Shown: positions 44,069-52,784, counted from the stretch's first letter. The stretch: DNA of 64,000 nucleotides from Candidatus Scatomonas pullistercoris (GCA_018713515.1 DVOO01000013.1:62001-126000); one strand, 5' to 3'. The notes: generated by a model not told the origin, from the sequence alone. Numbers and translations: made by a program.

Positions 44069-44097
44069 AGTATACATAGACGTCCTGGGTTTGTCAA
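44069..44097 (-). promoter_or_regulatory. Promoter of DUF177-rpmF
   Basis: Minus-strand TTGACA (44092-44097), 17-bp spacer, TATACT (44069-44074). Confidence 0.75.
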
Positions 44098-44142
44098 GGA
44101 TTTTTTCTTTCCAAAACCTTTCTCCGCGCACGCCGGAATTTC

Positions 44143-45699
44143 TTATGCCGGCCTTTCTCCCAGAGGATGGCCTCTCCGCTCCAGTTCCTGCAGAACCGTC
44201 GGATATCTCCGAAAATCCGTATGGGGGACGGCCTGGGCGGCCGTCATCAAGTGCAGGAAATCATCCACTGCTCCGAACTGTACATATTCCATGCATTCCA
44301 GAATCTGTCCGGTTTTCCGGAGAAGGGACAGATCCAGCAGCAGCTTCGCGGCCCCCTCCAGCGAAGTGTTGCCCGGCAGGATCAGGCGGCTCCGGTCCAT
44401 GTCCGGATACAGCCCGACGGCAATACCGGATTCTTTGGAAATATGCGTTCCGAATGCCCCCGCCACGTAAAAACGGTCCACATCCTCCAGGGTAATTCCC
44501 AGCAGCCCCATCATGTATTCCACCATCGTTCCCGCCGCTGCTTTCGTCTTAATAAATTCATCTATATCATTCTGGCAGAAAAACAGCCCCGGCGCGTACT
44601 CCACCGCCGGCTCCCCCTCATACCTGCAGATGCGCGGGGAGGCTCCTTCCACCAGCTTTCCCCGGAAATCCATCCATCCGTTCAGGAAAAGCTGGGCCAG
44701 CAGGTCCACAATTCCAGATCCGCAGATGCCTCTGGGGGGCTCTTCCGAAATGGTGTGAATCCGGATCTCTCCCTCCCGGATCTCCACACGGTCCACAGCG
44801 CCGGGCTCCGCCCGCATGCCCGTGCGGACCACGCCTCCCTCCAGGGCCGGCCCGGCAGCTCCCGCTCCGGCGATCAGGAAGTCACGGTTTCCGATTACCA
44901 GCTCTCCGTTTGTCCCGATATCCAGAAATACAGAGATCCCCTCCCGGTCCGCGATCCCCGCCGCGATGACCCCGCTTATAATATCACCGCCCAGGTAGTT
45001 GGCCCGGCCGGGGAAGCAGTATACAAACCCGTCAATCCCGATCCCCAGTTCCGAGGCGGGCCATACCCCCGGGTCCAGCGTGCGCACGGCATAGGGAGTC
45101 TGAAACACGCAGAAGGGATCCAGTCCCAGCAGGAAATGGATCATGGCCGTATTCCCGGCCACCACCAGCGCGCTGCAGCCGGCCAGGGGGATGCCGGAAA
45201 TTTTTTCCAGCTTTTCCAGCAGTTCCGCGAATCCGGCGGTTACCGCCCTTCGCATCTCTTCCAGACGATCCGGCCGGTCCTTTACATAGAAAATCCGGGT
45301 CAGAATATCCTCTCCCCGGGCCGCCTGCGGGTTAAAGACCGATGTCTCCGCCTTTACGCTTCCGTCATTCATACAAAGCAGCCGCATCACCATAGTCGTG
45401 CTCCCCAGATCGGCGCAGAGGGCGTAGTGCTCCTTCCTTGTATCGCCCGCCTCCAGCCGGGTCACGGTAAAACCGTCTCCATCGTATCCCAGAACCGCTG
45501 TTATCTTCCAGCCCGACTCCCGACAGAGCGGGTATGCCTCCCGGAGCGCTGCCGGGCGCATGCGGAGCCGGTATCCTTTCAGTTCCTCCCGGGTTTCCAG
45601 CGCCTCCAGAATTCTCTGTCCGTCAGGCCGGTTGTCTTCCTCCGTGGGCGGCTCCAGTTCCAGATAATATTTTCTGCTCCATCCTTTCTGGCTTGTCAT
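44143..45699 (-). CDS. ASKHA-domain protein, RACo-like, lacking the ferredoxin domain
   Basis: A 518-residue protein. Residues about 95-510 match the actin-like ASKHA ATPase (DUF4445) of corrinoid-protein reductive activators: LCADLGSTTMVMRLL (phosphate 1), SVFLDIGTNGELVIGN (phosphate 2) and FYVAGAFGTHISKESGIAVG. CGSGIVDLLAQL is another conserved loop. The N-terminal [2Fe-2S] domain of typical RACo/RamA proteins is absent, and the first 90 residues have only a few cysteines. No corrinoid protein or methyltransferase gene is near. It probably reactivates a cobamide protein using an external electron donor; this is inference. Confidence 0.82.
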   Translation of the reverse strand: MTSQKGWSRKYYLELEPPTEEDNRPDGQRILEALETREELKGYRLRMRPAALREAYPLCRESGWKITAVLGYDGDGFTVTRLEAGDTRKEHYALCADLGSTTMVMRLLCMNDGSVKAETSVFNPQAARGEDILTRIFYVKDRPDRLEEMRRAVTAGFAELLEKLEKISGIPLAGCSALVVAGNTAMIHFLLGLDPFCVFQTPYAVRTLDPGVWPASELGIGIDGFVYCFPGRANYLGGDIISGVIAAGIADREGISVFLDIGTNGELVIGNRDFLIAGAGAAGPALEGGVVRTGMRAEPGAVDRVEIREGEIRIHTISEEPPRGICGSGIVDLLAQLFLNGWMDFRGKLVEGASPRICRYEGEPAVEYAPGLFFCQNDIDEFIKTKAAAGTMVEYMMGLLGITLEDVDRFYVAGAFGTHISKESGIAVGLYPDMDRSRLILPGNTSLEGAAKLLLDLSLLRKTGQILECMEYVQFGAVDDFLHLMTAAQAVPHTDFRRYPTVLQELERRGHPLGERPA

Positions 45700-45744
45700 T
45701 GTGTCTCCTCCTTTCCGACAGGACTGCGGATCTTATTCCGCGAT

Positions 45745-45790
45745 TCTGAAAGGGCGGTTCCCCCGGGCTTCTGCCCGTGAGAACCGCCCT
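45745..45790 (-). terminator. Terminator after the L,D-transpeptidase gene
   Basis: Perfect 10-bp stem AGGGCGGTTC/GAACCGCCCT (45751-45790), with an inner CCCGGGC/GCCCG pairing, followed by TTTC on the minus strand. Confidence 0.75.
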
Positions 45791-45799
45791 CCGGATTCT

Positions 45800-47686
45800 T
45801 TATTCATGCAGGGTATACGCTTCAGAATAATAACAGATGATGGGGACATCCGCGGTAATCCACTCGTACAGCTGGGCCGCAAAGGTCGGCGGCAGATTGA
45901 TGCATCCCTGGGAGCCGCCGTATATGTAATTGGTGCCTCCGAAGGACGACTGCCACCAGGCATCATGCATGCCGATCATGCCGCTGTCCTGGAAGGGCAT
46001 CCAGTAGTCCACATGGGTATCCCACCGGTACGTTCCGTCTTCATTCTGGGGCCCCCGCAGCTGTCTGTCTGTTTCCTTATAATAAATCGTGGAGATACAT
46101 TCCGGCGTATGGCGCGCCTCCGTCATGGTTCCGGATACAATATCCGTCTCGCCCCACAGCTCTCCGTTCTCATATACCCACAGATGCTGCTGGCTCAGAT
46201 CCATCTCCACATACGTGTAGCCGATTCCGTTATTCTCCGAAGAAACCTCCCGGCTGGAATATACCGGCTCCCGGGTGGTCACGGTGGAATTGGCCAGCTC
46301 CTGGGTGAGCTGGGCGATCTCCGCTTCCTGGTCGATCTGCCAGCCGTACAGATTGCTGTTCCGGGTGATCACGCCCCGGTTGGTTGTCTGAAATTCCCGG
46401 TCCTTTCCCAGCGTATCCACGGAATCCGCCAGAGCCGCCACATATTCCTGGATGTGCTGGTTCCACACCGTCTCATCCTTCACATAATTTCCGTCCGCGT
46501 CCTGGGTCAGCCAGTTCCGCAGCGTATTGCCGTCCAGCACCTGAGTAGCCCCCGACGGAAGGGTATACGTAATGCTGGCGCTCACCAGCGTGGTCAGCTG
46601 TTCCACCTGCGTCTTCAGGGCTTCATCATCCTGCGTTACAGTCGGCGCCGCGTAGACCCCCAGACTCTCCACATCCAGCTCTGTCTCCCCGGCGGCCACA
46701 GCCTCCGCCACCGCTGTACGGACAGCCTGGGTATCCAGCTGATTTCCCTGGGTTTCCGGCACGATCACGAAGCTGTTGTCCTGCCACGTTACGTAAGCGT
46801 TGGCCGGCGCCGTCATCTGCTCCTCCTGCAGCTCCGGCATGGCCGCCAGAACCGCCTCCAGCTTGTCGCTGTCATACTCTGTATCCGCCGTTGCCTGGCC
46901 CTCGTCCGTCTGGAACAGGCTGGTAATCCACAGCAGCGGAACCTGGCTGTCTTTGATGGCCTGCACGCTGCCGTCCGACACATACGCGTAGCCGATCTCA
47001 CTTCCCTCTATGGTCTCTGTCTGTCCGTCCCGGAAGGTAAGGGTCAGAGAATATTCCTCTGTCTGCTGCTTCAGGCGCTCTTCCACCTCTTCCACGCTCA
47101 TGCCGCTGCAGTCTACGCCGTTAATGGTCGTACCGTTGAAAAATTTATCCTTGTACTGATAGGAAAATCCCACATAGACGGCGGCCGCGCCGAGAATCAG
47201 AACCAGGATCACCGCCGCCAGGATCTTCCCCTTTTTCTTCTTTTTCTTTCTGCCATTCCCGGCGGGCTGTCCCGGTGCTTCCGGGCGCTCCTCCTCCATG
47301 GCCGGTTCCGGCTCCGGCATTCTGTATACAGGTTCCGCAACAGGCTCCGGCGCAGTTTCTTCCGCTTCAGCCGCCTGCGGTTCCGGCTCCTCCATTTTCA
47401 ATTCCGCAGGCTCCAGCTCTTCCTGCTCCTCCGCTCCAGATGCCTGCTCTTCCTGCCGCTGCTCTACGCTTTCCGCCCCGGTAGACGCCGGTTCCTCTTC
47501 TTTTTCCCCGTCTTTTTCGTCTTCCGCTGCATCCTGCTCCGTCAGATGAATGACAAAGGTGTCCTCTCCGGCCTGCGGCGAAGCAGCCGCCGCAGGCCCG
47601 GATTCTCCGTGTTCCTCTGTCTCCTCGGAAGCAAGCGCCTTCCTGAGCTGCTCTTCAAGCCCCTTTTCCATGCGATCTTCTCCCAT
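45800..47686 (-). CDS. L,D-transpeptidase with peptidoglycan-binding-like domain
   Basis: ATG at 47686 is chosen because AGAGGTGG lies about 9 bp upstream; the GTG at 47698 would sit inside that site. The product has 628 residues: an acidic cytoplasmic head of about 155 residues rich in Glu/Ala, a KKKKKKGK stop, one transmembrane helix (ILAAVILVLILGAAAVYVGF), two YkuD-associated domains, and a C-terminal YkuD domain with HDAWW and GGSQGCINLP (catalytic His and Cys). It forms 3-3 cross-links in peptidoglycan. Monocistronic with a strong terminator. Confidence 0.9.
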   Translation of the reverse strand: MGEDRMEKGLEEQLRKALASEETEEHGESGPAAAASPQAGEDTFVIHLTEQDAAEDEKDGEKEEEPASTGAESVEQRQEEQASGAEEQEELEPAELKMEEPEPQAAEAEETAPEPVAEPVYRMPEPEPAMEEERPEAPGQPAGNGRKKKKKKGKILAAVILVLILGAAAVYVGFSYQYKDKFFNGTTINGVDCSGMSVEEVEERLKQQTEEYSLTLTFRDGQTETIEGSEIGYAYVSDGSVQAIKDSQVPLLWITSLFQTDEGQATADTEYDSDKLEAVLAAMPELQEEQMTAPANAYVTWQDNSFVIVPETQGNQLDTQAVRTAVAEAVAAGETELDVESLGVYAAPTVTQDDEALKTQVEQLTTLVSASITYTLPSGATQVLDGNTLRNWLTQDADGNYVKDETVWNQHIQEYVAALADSVDTLGKDREFQTTNRGVITRNSNLYGWQIDQEAEIAQLTQELANSTVTTREPVYSSREVSSENNGIGYTYVEMDLSQQHLWVYENGELWGETDIVSGTMTEARHTPECISTIYYKETDRQLRGPQNEDGTYRWDTHVDYWMPFQDSGMIGMHDAWWQSSFGGTNYIYGGSQGCINLPPTFAAQLYEWITADVPIICYYSEAYTLHE

Positions 47687-47901
47687 GAACGATTCCACCT
47701 CTTAAATTATGATTTATATTCTCCGTGCAAAGGCGCGGTCTCCTTTTCCGGCCCGCCTTCTCTTCCAGCAAACTGCATTATTATACCATGGAATTCTCCG
47801 TTTTTTCTCCAGGACACAGAAAAAAAACACTTTTCCACATTTTCAACATTTCTGCCTGTAAACTCCGGATTCTTTTATCCAAATTTGCCAACTGCTTTCC
47901 T

Positions 47902-48231
47902 TCACTTTTCCCCGATGTTTTCCAGTATCCGGTCCCACATCTGCTGCTTCACCGCCTCGGGCAGTCCGGCTTCCCGCCCCCGCTTTTCCAGTTCATCGGC
48001 CTGCAGGTTAAAATGTTCCAGCATCTCCGGATATTTCTCACTGAAGGCACTGTACAGGCTCGTATAATTCAGCTGGATCATTTCTTCCACACACAGCTCA
48101 AACCCCGCCTGCGTCATGGGCCGACTTCCCGTAAAATATAAAAAAGCCGTCTTGCTGCACTGCTTTAAAAAGCCGTCTACTTCTCTCATAACACCCAGTT
48201 TCCTCTTCCGCTCTTTCTTTTTTTCGTACAT
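47902..48231 (-). CDS. Hypothetical protein, 109 residues
   Basis: ATG at 48231 is preceded by GGAGG. The product starts with a very basic tail (MYEKKKERKRKLG) and continues with a predicted helical region (GFLKQCSKTAFLYFTGS, LNYTSLYSAFSEKYPEMLEHF). No transmembrane segment. I do not recognise the family. A second start at Met of MREVDGF would give a 95-residue form. It lies between an XRE regulator gene and the L,D-transpeptidase on the same strand. Confidence 0.6.
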   Translation of the reverse strand: MYEKKKERKRKLGVMREVDGFLKQCSKTAFLYFTGSRPMTQAGFELCVEEMIQLNYTSLYSAFSEKYPEMLEHFNLQADELEKRGREAGLPEAVKQQMWDRILENIGEK

Positions 48232-48393
48232 TTTTCTGATTCCTCCGCCACACGGCGCGGAATCCGGCTCTGTCCGCTTCTGAAATGCACAGGGCCTCCC
48301 CAAGCACCTGCAGATGCATTCCATCCAGAATCCCACATGGCCTTTCTGATAGAATAAAAGCCCAAAAGCCTTCTCTGCTTCTGAGCTATGTGA

Positions 48394-48720
48394 TCAGCCT
48401 TTTCTGGCGGCAAGTCCCCGCATATAGGCAACGGCAATTTCTCTCTCATGGACCGACAGATCGTTATAGAGATCCAGAACTTCTCTCTGCTCTCCGGTCA
48501 GATCTACCGCATCTCCATCTTCAGCAAAAAACTGTGCCATGGTTATGCCTAACCCATTACAAATCTTCAGCAGGGACACGAAGGAAGGCGCTGACACTTT
48601 ATGCAGAATATTGTGGACCGTTGAGCTCGGAATTCCGCATTCTTTTGCCAGCCGGTAATTCGACCACCCTTTTTCTGCACAGATCTGCTTGATTCTCTCG
48701 TTCACATAGGTTTCGTCCAT
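48394..48720 (-). CDS. XRE family transcriptional regulator
   Basis: A 108-residue protein with an N-terminal helix-turn-helix (residues 8-65: GWSNYRLAKECGIPSSTVHNIL, with recognition helix near SSTVHNI). The C-terminal 40 residues (VLDLYNDLSVHEREIAVAYMRGLAA) are helical and resemble dimerisation tails of small repressors. GAGGAT precedes the ATG. Its target is unknown; the 109-residue gene downstream is a candidate. The 269-bp gap 48721-48989 upstream contains the promoter of the tRNA pair on the other strand and no gene. Confidence 0.85.
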   Translation of the reverse strand: MDETYVNERIKQICAEKGWSNYRLAKECGIPSSTVHNILHKVSAPSFVSLLKICNGLGITMAQFFAEDGDAVDLTGEQREVLDLYNDLSVHEREIAVAYMRGLAARKG

Positions 48721-48929
48721 GGATAATCCTCATTTTCACTAAGATACATCCATTGTAACGACATTTCAGACTTTCATACAGATTATATATTTGGCATGTA
48801 CTATTCCCACATTCTGAACTATATGGAGCACACCGCCTCGCTTTTCTTTATTATTGTATTTCATTTTCTGAAATTAGTAAAGCCGGAGCGGCAAAAACCT
48901 TTCCGTCCTAAATTTTTGTAAAAACATGC

Positions 48930-48958
48930 TTGACAGAAGCCGCAAAATAGTGTAGACT
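48930..48958 (+). promoter_or_regulatory. Promoter of the tRNA-Gly pair
   Basis: TTGACA (48930-48935), 17-bp spacer, TAGACT (48953-48958), giving a leader of about 25 nt before tRNA-Gly(TCC). Confidence 0.75.
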
Positions 48959-48989
48959 ACATTTTGTCGCTGACAGAGAGCGATGACGC

Positions 48990-49060
48990 GCAGGTGTAGT
49001 TCAATGGTAGAACACCAGCCTTCCAAGCTGGATACGTGAGTTCGATTCTCATCACCTGCT
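48990..49060 (+). tRNA. tRNA-Gly (anticodon TCC)
   Basis: 71 nt. Acceptor stem GCAGGTG/CACCTGC, discriminator T49060, anticodon stem CCAGC/GCTGG with loop CTTCCAA (anticodon 49022-49024). CCA not encoded. Nearly the same body as tRNA-Gly(CCC) at 939. Confidence 0.95.
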
Positions 49061-49063
49061 TCT

Positions 49064-49135
49064 GCGCGAGTGGCTCAGGGGTGGAGTACAACCTTGCCAA
49101 GGTTGGGGTCGCGGGTTCGAATCCCGTCTCGCGCT
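49064..49135 (+). tRNA. tRNA-Gly (anticodon GCC)
   Basis: 72 nt. Acceptor stem GCGCGAG/CTCGCGC, discriminator T49135, anticodon stem CAACC/GGTTG with loop TTGCCAA. CCA not encoded. Three bases after tRNA-Gly(TCC) and co-transcribed with it. Confidence 0.95.
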
Positions 49136-49150
49136 TTGATTGATCAGAAA

Positions 49151-49176
49151 GGATCTGCAGGAGCAGATCCTTTTTT
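49151..49176 (+). terminator. Terminator of the tRNA pair
   Basis: Perfect stem GGATCTGC/GCAGATCC, 4-nt loop, TTTTTT. Its last base touches the stop codon of the convergent Rrf2 gene. Confidence 0.9.
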
Positions 49177-49607
49177 CATGTCCCGGTTTTTTCTTCTTCC
49201 CGGCTCCAGTCCATCAGCTCCCGGAGGGTATGGCGGTCCACCACGCTCCGCACAGCCGCATCCAGCTCCTTCCACAGCCGCAGGGTCACGCATGCAGAAG
49301 CCCGGGGGCATGTCTTGGCCCCCGGCTCCAGGCATTCCACCGGCGCCAGACTTCCCTCCATGACCCGCAGAATTTCCCCGGCTGTAATCTGGGAGGGCTC
49401 CTTCACCAGCCGGTAGCCGCCCTGAGGACCCCGGATGCTTTTTAAATACCCGGCTCTGGTGAGGGTTCCGACAATCTGTTCCAGATATTTCACGGATATT
49501 TCCTGTCTCTTCGCCGCGTCCACCAGCCGGACCGGCTCTCCGCTGCCGTGCAGGGCAATATCCAGCATCAGCCGCAGCGCGTATCTTCCCTTTGTTGATA
49601 TCTTCAT
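49176..49607 (-). CDS. Rrf2 family regulator (IscR/CymR-like)
   Basis: A 143-residue protein. Residues 1-65 form the winged helix (GRYALRLMLDIAL, ISVKYLEQIVGTL, SIRGPQGGYRLVK). Three cysteines follow (VECLEPGAKTCPRASACVT, near residues 92-108), the pattern used by cluster-binding Rrf2 proteins such as IscR. As last gene of a cysK-metY operon it most likely senses cysteine or iron-sulfur status, like CymR, and feeds back on the operon's own promoter. CAGGAG precedes the ATG. Confidence 0.85.
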   Translation of the reverse strand: MKISTKGRYALRLMLDIALHGSGEPVRLVDAAKRQEISVKYLEQIVGTLTRAGYLKSIRGPQGGYRLVKEPSQITAGEILRVMEGSLAPVECLEPGAKTCPRASACVTLRLWKELDAAVRSVVDRHTLRELMDWSREEEKTGT

Positions 49608-49619
49608 TGCTCCTGTTTT

Positions 49620-50915
49620 TCAGCCCACCGCCCGGAAGGCCGCCTCCAGATCTTCTATAATATCTTCCACATTTTCGGTTCCAATGGAAAGGCGTACTGT
49701 ATTTCCCGCAATCCCCTGTTCCCGAAGCTCCTCCCTGCTCAGCTGCGCATGGGTGGTGGAGGCCGGATGGATAACCAGGGATTTCACGTCCGCCACATTG
49801 GCCAGCAGGGAAAACAGTTCCAGATGATCGATAAAGTCCTTTGCCTTTTTCTCATCTCCCCGAATCTCAAAGGTAAAAATCGAGCCTCCTCCCCGTGGAA
49901 AGTATTTCCTGTACAGCTGCTGCTGCGCCGGGTCTTCGCTGACCGAGGGATGGTGGACCTGTTCCACCTGGGGATGGCGGTGCAGATATTCCACAACCTT
50001 CCGCGCATTTTCCACATGGCGCTCCACACGCAGGGAAAGAGTCTCCAGGCCCTGCAGCAGCAGAAATGCGTGGAAGGGGGAAAGGCAGGCGCCCATATCT
50101 CTGAGCAGTACCGCCCGGATCTTCGTCACATAGGCCGCCGGCCCCGCCGCCTCCACAAAATTCACGCCGTGATAGCTTTCGTTTGGCTCTGTCAGAGAGG
50201 GGAATTTTCCGGAAGCTTTCCAGTCAAACTTTCCGCTGTCAATGATCACCCCTCCCAGCGCTGTTCCGTGGCCTCCGATAAATTTTGTAGCCGAGTGCAC
50301 AACAATGTCCGCTCCATACTGAATCGGACGCACCAGAAAGGGCGTGGCAAAGGTGTTGTCCACTACCAGCGGAATCCCATGCCGGTGAGCAATTTCCGCT
50401 GCGGCCTCCAGATCCGTCACTTCCGATCTGGGATTTCCCAGTGTTTCCACAAAGACGGCCTTCGTGTTCTCCCGTATGGCCGATTCCAGTTCCTTCTTAT
50501 TAGATATATCCACAAAGGTGGCGGTAATCCCGTACTGGGGCAGCGTATGGGCCAGAAGATTGTAACTGCCGCCGTATATATTCCGCGCCGCCACCAGATG
50601 ATCTCCCTGCCCTGCCAGGTTCTGCAGCGCGTAGCTGATGGCGGCGGCTCCGGAGGCCACCGCCAGGGCCGCCGCTCCGCCCTCCAGGGCTGCCATCCGC
50701 TTTTCAAATACTTCCTGGGTGGGATTTGTCAGCCGGCCGTAAATATTTCCCGGATCCGACAGATCAAACCGGGCGGCCGCGTGTCCGCAGTCCCGAAACA
50801 CATAGGAGGACGTAGCGTAGATGGGCACTGCCCGGGCATCTGTGGCCGGATCCGGATTCTCCTGACCCACATGCAGCTGCAGAGTTTCAAATCTATAATT
50901 TCTGTTGGATTTCAC
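49620..50915 (-). CDS. O-acetylhomoserine sulfhydrylase family enzyme
   Basis: The start is GTG at 50915, because GAGGAG lies 9 bp upstream; the ATG between runs into a stop at once. The 431-residue product is a Cys/Met metabolism PLP enzyme: the PLP lysine is in [18 protein letters not shown] near residue 205, and the N-terminal segment [20 protein letters not shown] is typical of O-acetylhomoserine aminocarboxypropyltransferase (MetY). It uses sulfide to make homocysteine. It lies 36 bp after cysK and 12 bp before the Rrf2 gene. Confidence 0.9.
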   Translation of the reverse strand: MKSNRNYRFETLQLHVGQENPDPATDARAVPIYATSSYVFRDCGHAAARFDLSDPGNIYGRLTNPTQEVFEKRMAALEGGAAALAVASGAAAISYALQNLAGQGDHLVAARNIYGGSYNLLAHTLPQYGITATFVDISNKKELESAIRENTKAVFVETLGNPRSEVTDLEAAAEIAHRHGIPLVVDNTFATPFLVRPIQYGADIVVHSATKFIGGHGTALGGVIIDSGKFDWKASGKFPSLTEPNESYHGVNFVEAAGPAAYVTKIRAVLLRDMGACLSPFHAFLLLQGLETLSLRVERHVENARKVVEYLHRHPQVEQVHHPSVSEDPAQQQLYRKYFPRGGGSIFTFEIRGDEKKAKDFIDHLELFSLLANVADVKSLVIHPASTTHAQLSREELREQGIAGNTVRLSIGTENVEDIIEDLEAAFRAVG

Positions 50916-50951
50916 GTCATCTTCTCCTCTCTTTGTTTTCTTTTCTGTTTT

Positions 50952-51881
50952 TCAGCCAAAGAGCGGCGTGGAATAATAGCGGTCCCCGCTGTCCGGCAGC
51001 AGCACTACAATCGTCCTGCCGCGGTTCTCCTCCCTAGAAGCCAGACGGACAGCCGCGTACAGAGCCGCCCCGGAAGAGATGCCCGCCTGGATTCCTTCCA
51101 GATGCGCCAGCTCTTTCGCTGCGTCAAAGCAGACCTCATTGTCCACCGGAAACACCTCATCATAGATCTGTGTATCCAGAACAGACGGAACAAATCCGGC
51201 TCCAATCCCCTGGATCTTGTGGGCGCCTCCCTGTCCTCCGGAAAGCACGGGAGAAGTTTCCGGCTCCACCGCCACCACCCGTATCTCCGGCTTCTGCTCC
51301 TTCAGATAGCGTCCCGTCCCGGTGATGGTCCCGCCGCTTCCCACGCCGGCCACAAAGACATCCACCTCTCCCTCCGTATCCCTCCAGATTTCCGGTCCGG
51401 TGGTCTCATAATGCGCTCTGGCGTTGGCCTGGTTATCGAACTGACCGGTCAGAAAGGCGCCCGGCACGGATGCCACGATTTCGTCAGCCTTCTGGATGGC
51501 CCCGGCCATTCCCCGGCTGCCCTCCGTCAGAACAATTTCAGCCCCGTACGCCTTCAGGATATTCCTTCTCTCCACGCTCATGGTCTCCGGCATGGTCAGA
51601 ATCAGCCGGTAGCCCCTGGCAGCTGCCAGAGAAGCCAGGGCGATTCCCGTATTTCCCGAGGTCGGTTCCACAATCGTTCCTCCCGGCTTCAGCTTCCCGG
51701 CTCTCTCCGCTTCATTGACCATATAAAGGGCTGCCCGGTCCTTCACGCTGCCGGTGGGATTCAGATACTCCAGCTTCAGCAGCAGGCGGGCGGAAAGCCC
51801 GTGCTTTCTCTCCAGCCGCTCTGCACGAAGAAGCGGGGTGTTTCCGATCAGGTCGTACGCGTTTTCATATATCTTTGCCAT
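50952..51881 (-). CDS. cysK: Cysteine synthase A
   Basis: A 309-residue PLP enzyme. The PLP lysine is in PTGSVKDRAALYM near residue 46; TSGNTGIALASLAA is the substrate loop and GVGSGGTITGTGRYLKE the phosphate loop. It makes cysteine from O-acetylserine and sulfide. First gene of the cysK-metY-rrf2 operon, with CAGGAGG before the ATG. Confidence 0.94.
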   Translation of the reverse strand: MAKIYENAYDLIGNTPLLRAERLERKHGLSARLLLKLEYLNPTGSVKDRAALYMVNEAERAGKLKPGGTIVEPTSGNTGIALASLAAARGYRLILTMPETMSVERRNILKAYGAEIVLTEGSRGMAGAIQKADEIVASVPGAFLTGQFDNQANARAHYETTGPEIWRDTEGEVDVFVAGVGSGGTITGTGRYLKEQKPEIRVVAVEPETSPVLSGGQGGAHKIQGIGAGFVPSVLDTQIYDEVFPVDNEVCFDAAKELAHLEGIQAGISSGAALYAAVRLASREENRGRTIVVLLPDSGDRYYSTPLFG

Positions 51882-51923
51882 TCTATCCTCCTGTTCTGCC
51901 GGGCCGTCGGCATTTCATATATT

Positions 51924-51942
51924 TCCTACTGGTTAAGTAGGA
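51924..51942 (-). promoter_or_regulatory. Palindromic operator at the cysK promoter
   Basis: A 19-bp inverted repeat with perfect 7-bp arms, TCCTACT-TAACC-AGTAGGA. It starts at the last base of the -10 element and covers the transcription start, a repressor position. The Rrf2 protein encoded in the operon is the most likely ligand. Confidence 0.7.
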
Positions 51943-51970
51943 TTATAGAGTGCTTTCTACTGCTTGTCAA
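51942..51970 (-). promoter_or_regulatory. Consensus promoter of cysK-metY-rrf2
   Basis: Minus-strand TTGACA (51965-51970), exactly 17-bp spacer, TATAAT (51942-51947): a perfect sigma-A-type promoter, so control must come from repression. Confidence 0.88.
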
Positions 51971-51985
51971 TCTTTTTTTCAAATT

Positions 51986-52729
51986 TTATTCTGCATCTTC
52001 CCTGGGAACCTCTTCCCCGGTCAGCTTCAGAATGGCCTCCGCCTCCTCCTCGGAGATGTGCATGTAATCTGCCACCTCGTCCAGATATACCCTGCGTCCG
52101 AATTCTTCCTTCAGGATCGCGATGGTGTCCTTCAGCTCCTCCACACGGCTCACCATCCTGCGGTCTCTGCTTTTTATATCCTTCTGTTCCCCAATCAAAG
52201 CCTCCATGGCTTCCCGGATCTGCGCAAAAAGCTGCCTGCGCACCTGCGCTGCGCTTCCCCCGGGCAGAGAATCCATGGCAAGCACCAGCTGCAGATTTCC
52301 CTCCTGAATCAGATCCGCGATGGACACCTCCGGCACACAGGTACGGCAGGCCAGATCCGCCACTTCTCCCAGATACAGCTCCATCAGGCGCTCTCTGGCC
52401 CCCGCCTTCCCGGCCCGGAATGCTTCCAGGAGTCTCTCTTCCTCCCCATCTCCCCGGGGCCGCAGCTTTGCCAGCTGCTGCCGGTAGCGCTCCAGATATT
52501 TTTCATCCTCAGGCTTCAGAGAGATTTCTTCTGCCCCTTCTTCCTTCTCATACCCTTCCACCACAATCTTTTTGGAAAGCAGATACTCATAAATCAGCTG
52601 AAACTGCTCCGGAGTCAGATTTTCTCCGTCGAAAACCTCCCCGATTTCCTCTCTGCCTATCCGTGATTCCTTCCTCTTCGCAGACTCCAGAATTCCCTCC
52701 AGCTTCTCCTGAAATTCCTGCTGTGTCAT
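51986..52729 (-). CDS. Sigma-70-like protein lacking region 4
   Basis: ATG at 52729 is preceded by AAGGAG; an alternative start is 52750. The 247-residue product aligns by eye along a primary sigma factor. Residues 8-57 resemble region 1.1 (REEIGEVFDGENLTPEQ), 72-110 region 1.2, 111-130 region 2.1 (ARERLMELYLGEVADLA), 136-154 region 2.2 (SIADLIQEGNLQLVLAMDSL), 160-196 a weak 2.3-2.4, and 200-238 region 3.0 (YLDEVADYMHISEEEAEAILKL). The aromatic promoter-melting residues of region 2.3 are missing and the protein ends before region 3.2 and 4. It could bind core RNA polymerase without recognising promoters normally. Function unknown. Confidence 0.7.
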   Translation of the reverse strand: MTQQEFQEKLEGILESAKRKESRIGREEIGEVFDGENLTPEQFQLIYEYLLSKKIVVEGYEKEEGAEEISLKPEDEKYLERYRQQLAKLRPRGDGEEERLLEAFRAGKAGARERLMELYLGEVADLACRTCVPEVSIADLIQEGNLQLVLAMDSLPGGSAAQVRRQLFAQIREAMEALIGEQKDIKSRDRRMVSRVEELKDTIAILKEEFGRRVYLDEVADYMHISEEEAEAILKLTGEEVPREDAE

Positions 52730-52784
52730 GGCCTGTCTCTCCTTCCGCATTTCTTTTCCTTCCCAAATTGCCCGATCTCCGCCG

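Noticed and set aside
45701..48067. 788-residue open frame on the plus strand
   Set aside because: Antisense to the L,D-transpeptidase gene, which has clear catalytic motifs, a ribosome binding site and a terminator.
49749..52067. 772-residue open frame on the plus strand
   Set aside because: It runs antisense across metY, cysK and their promoter-operator, so it cannot be a single gene.
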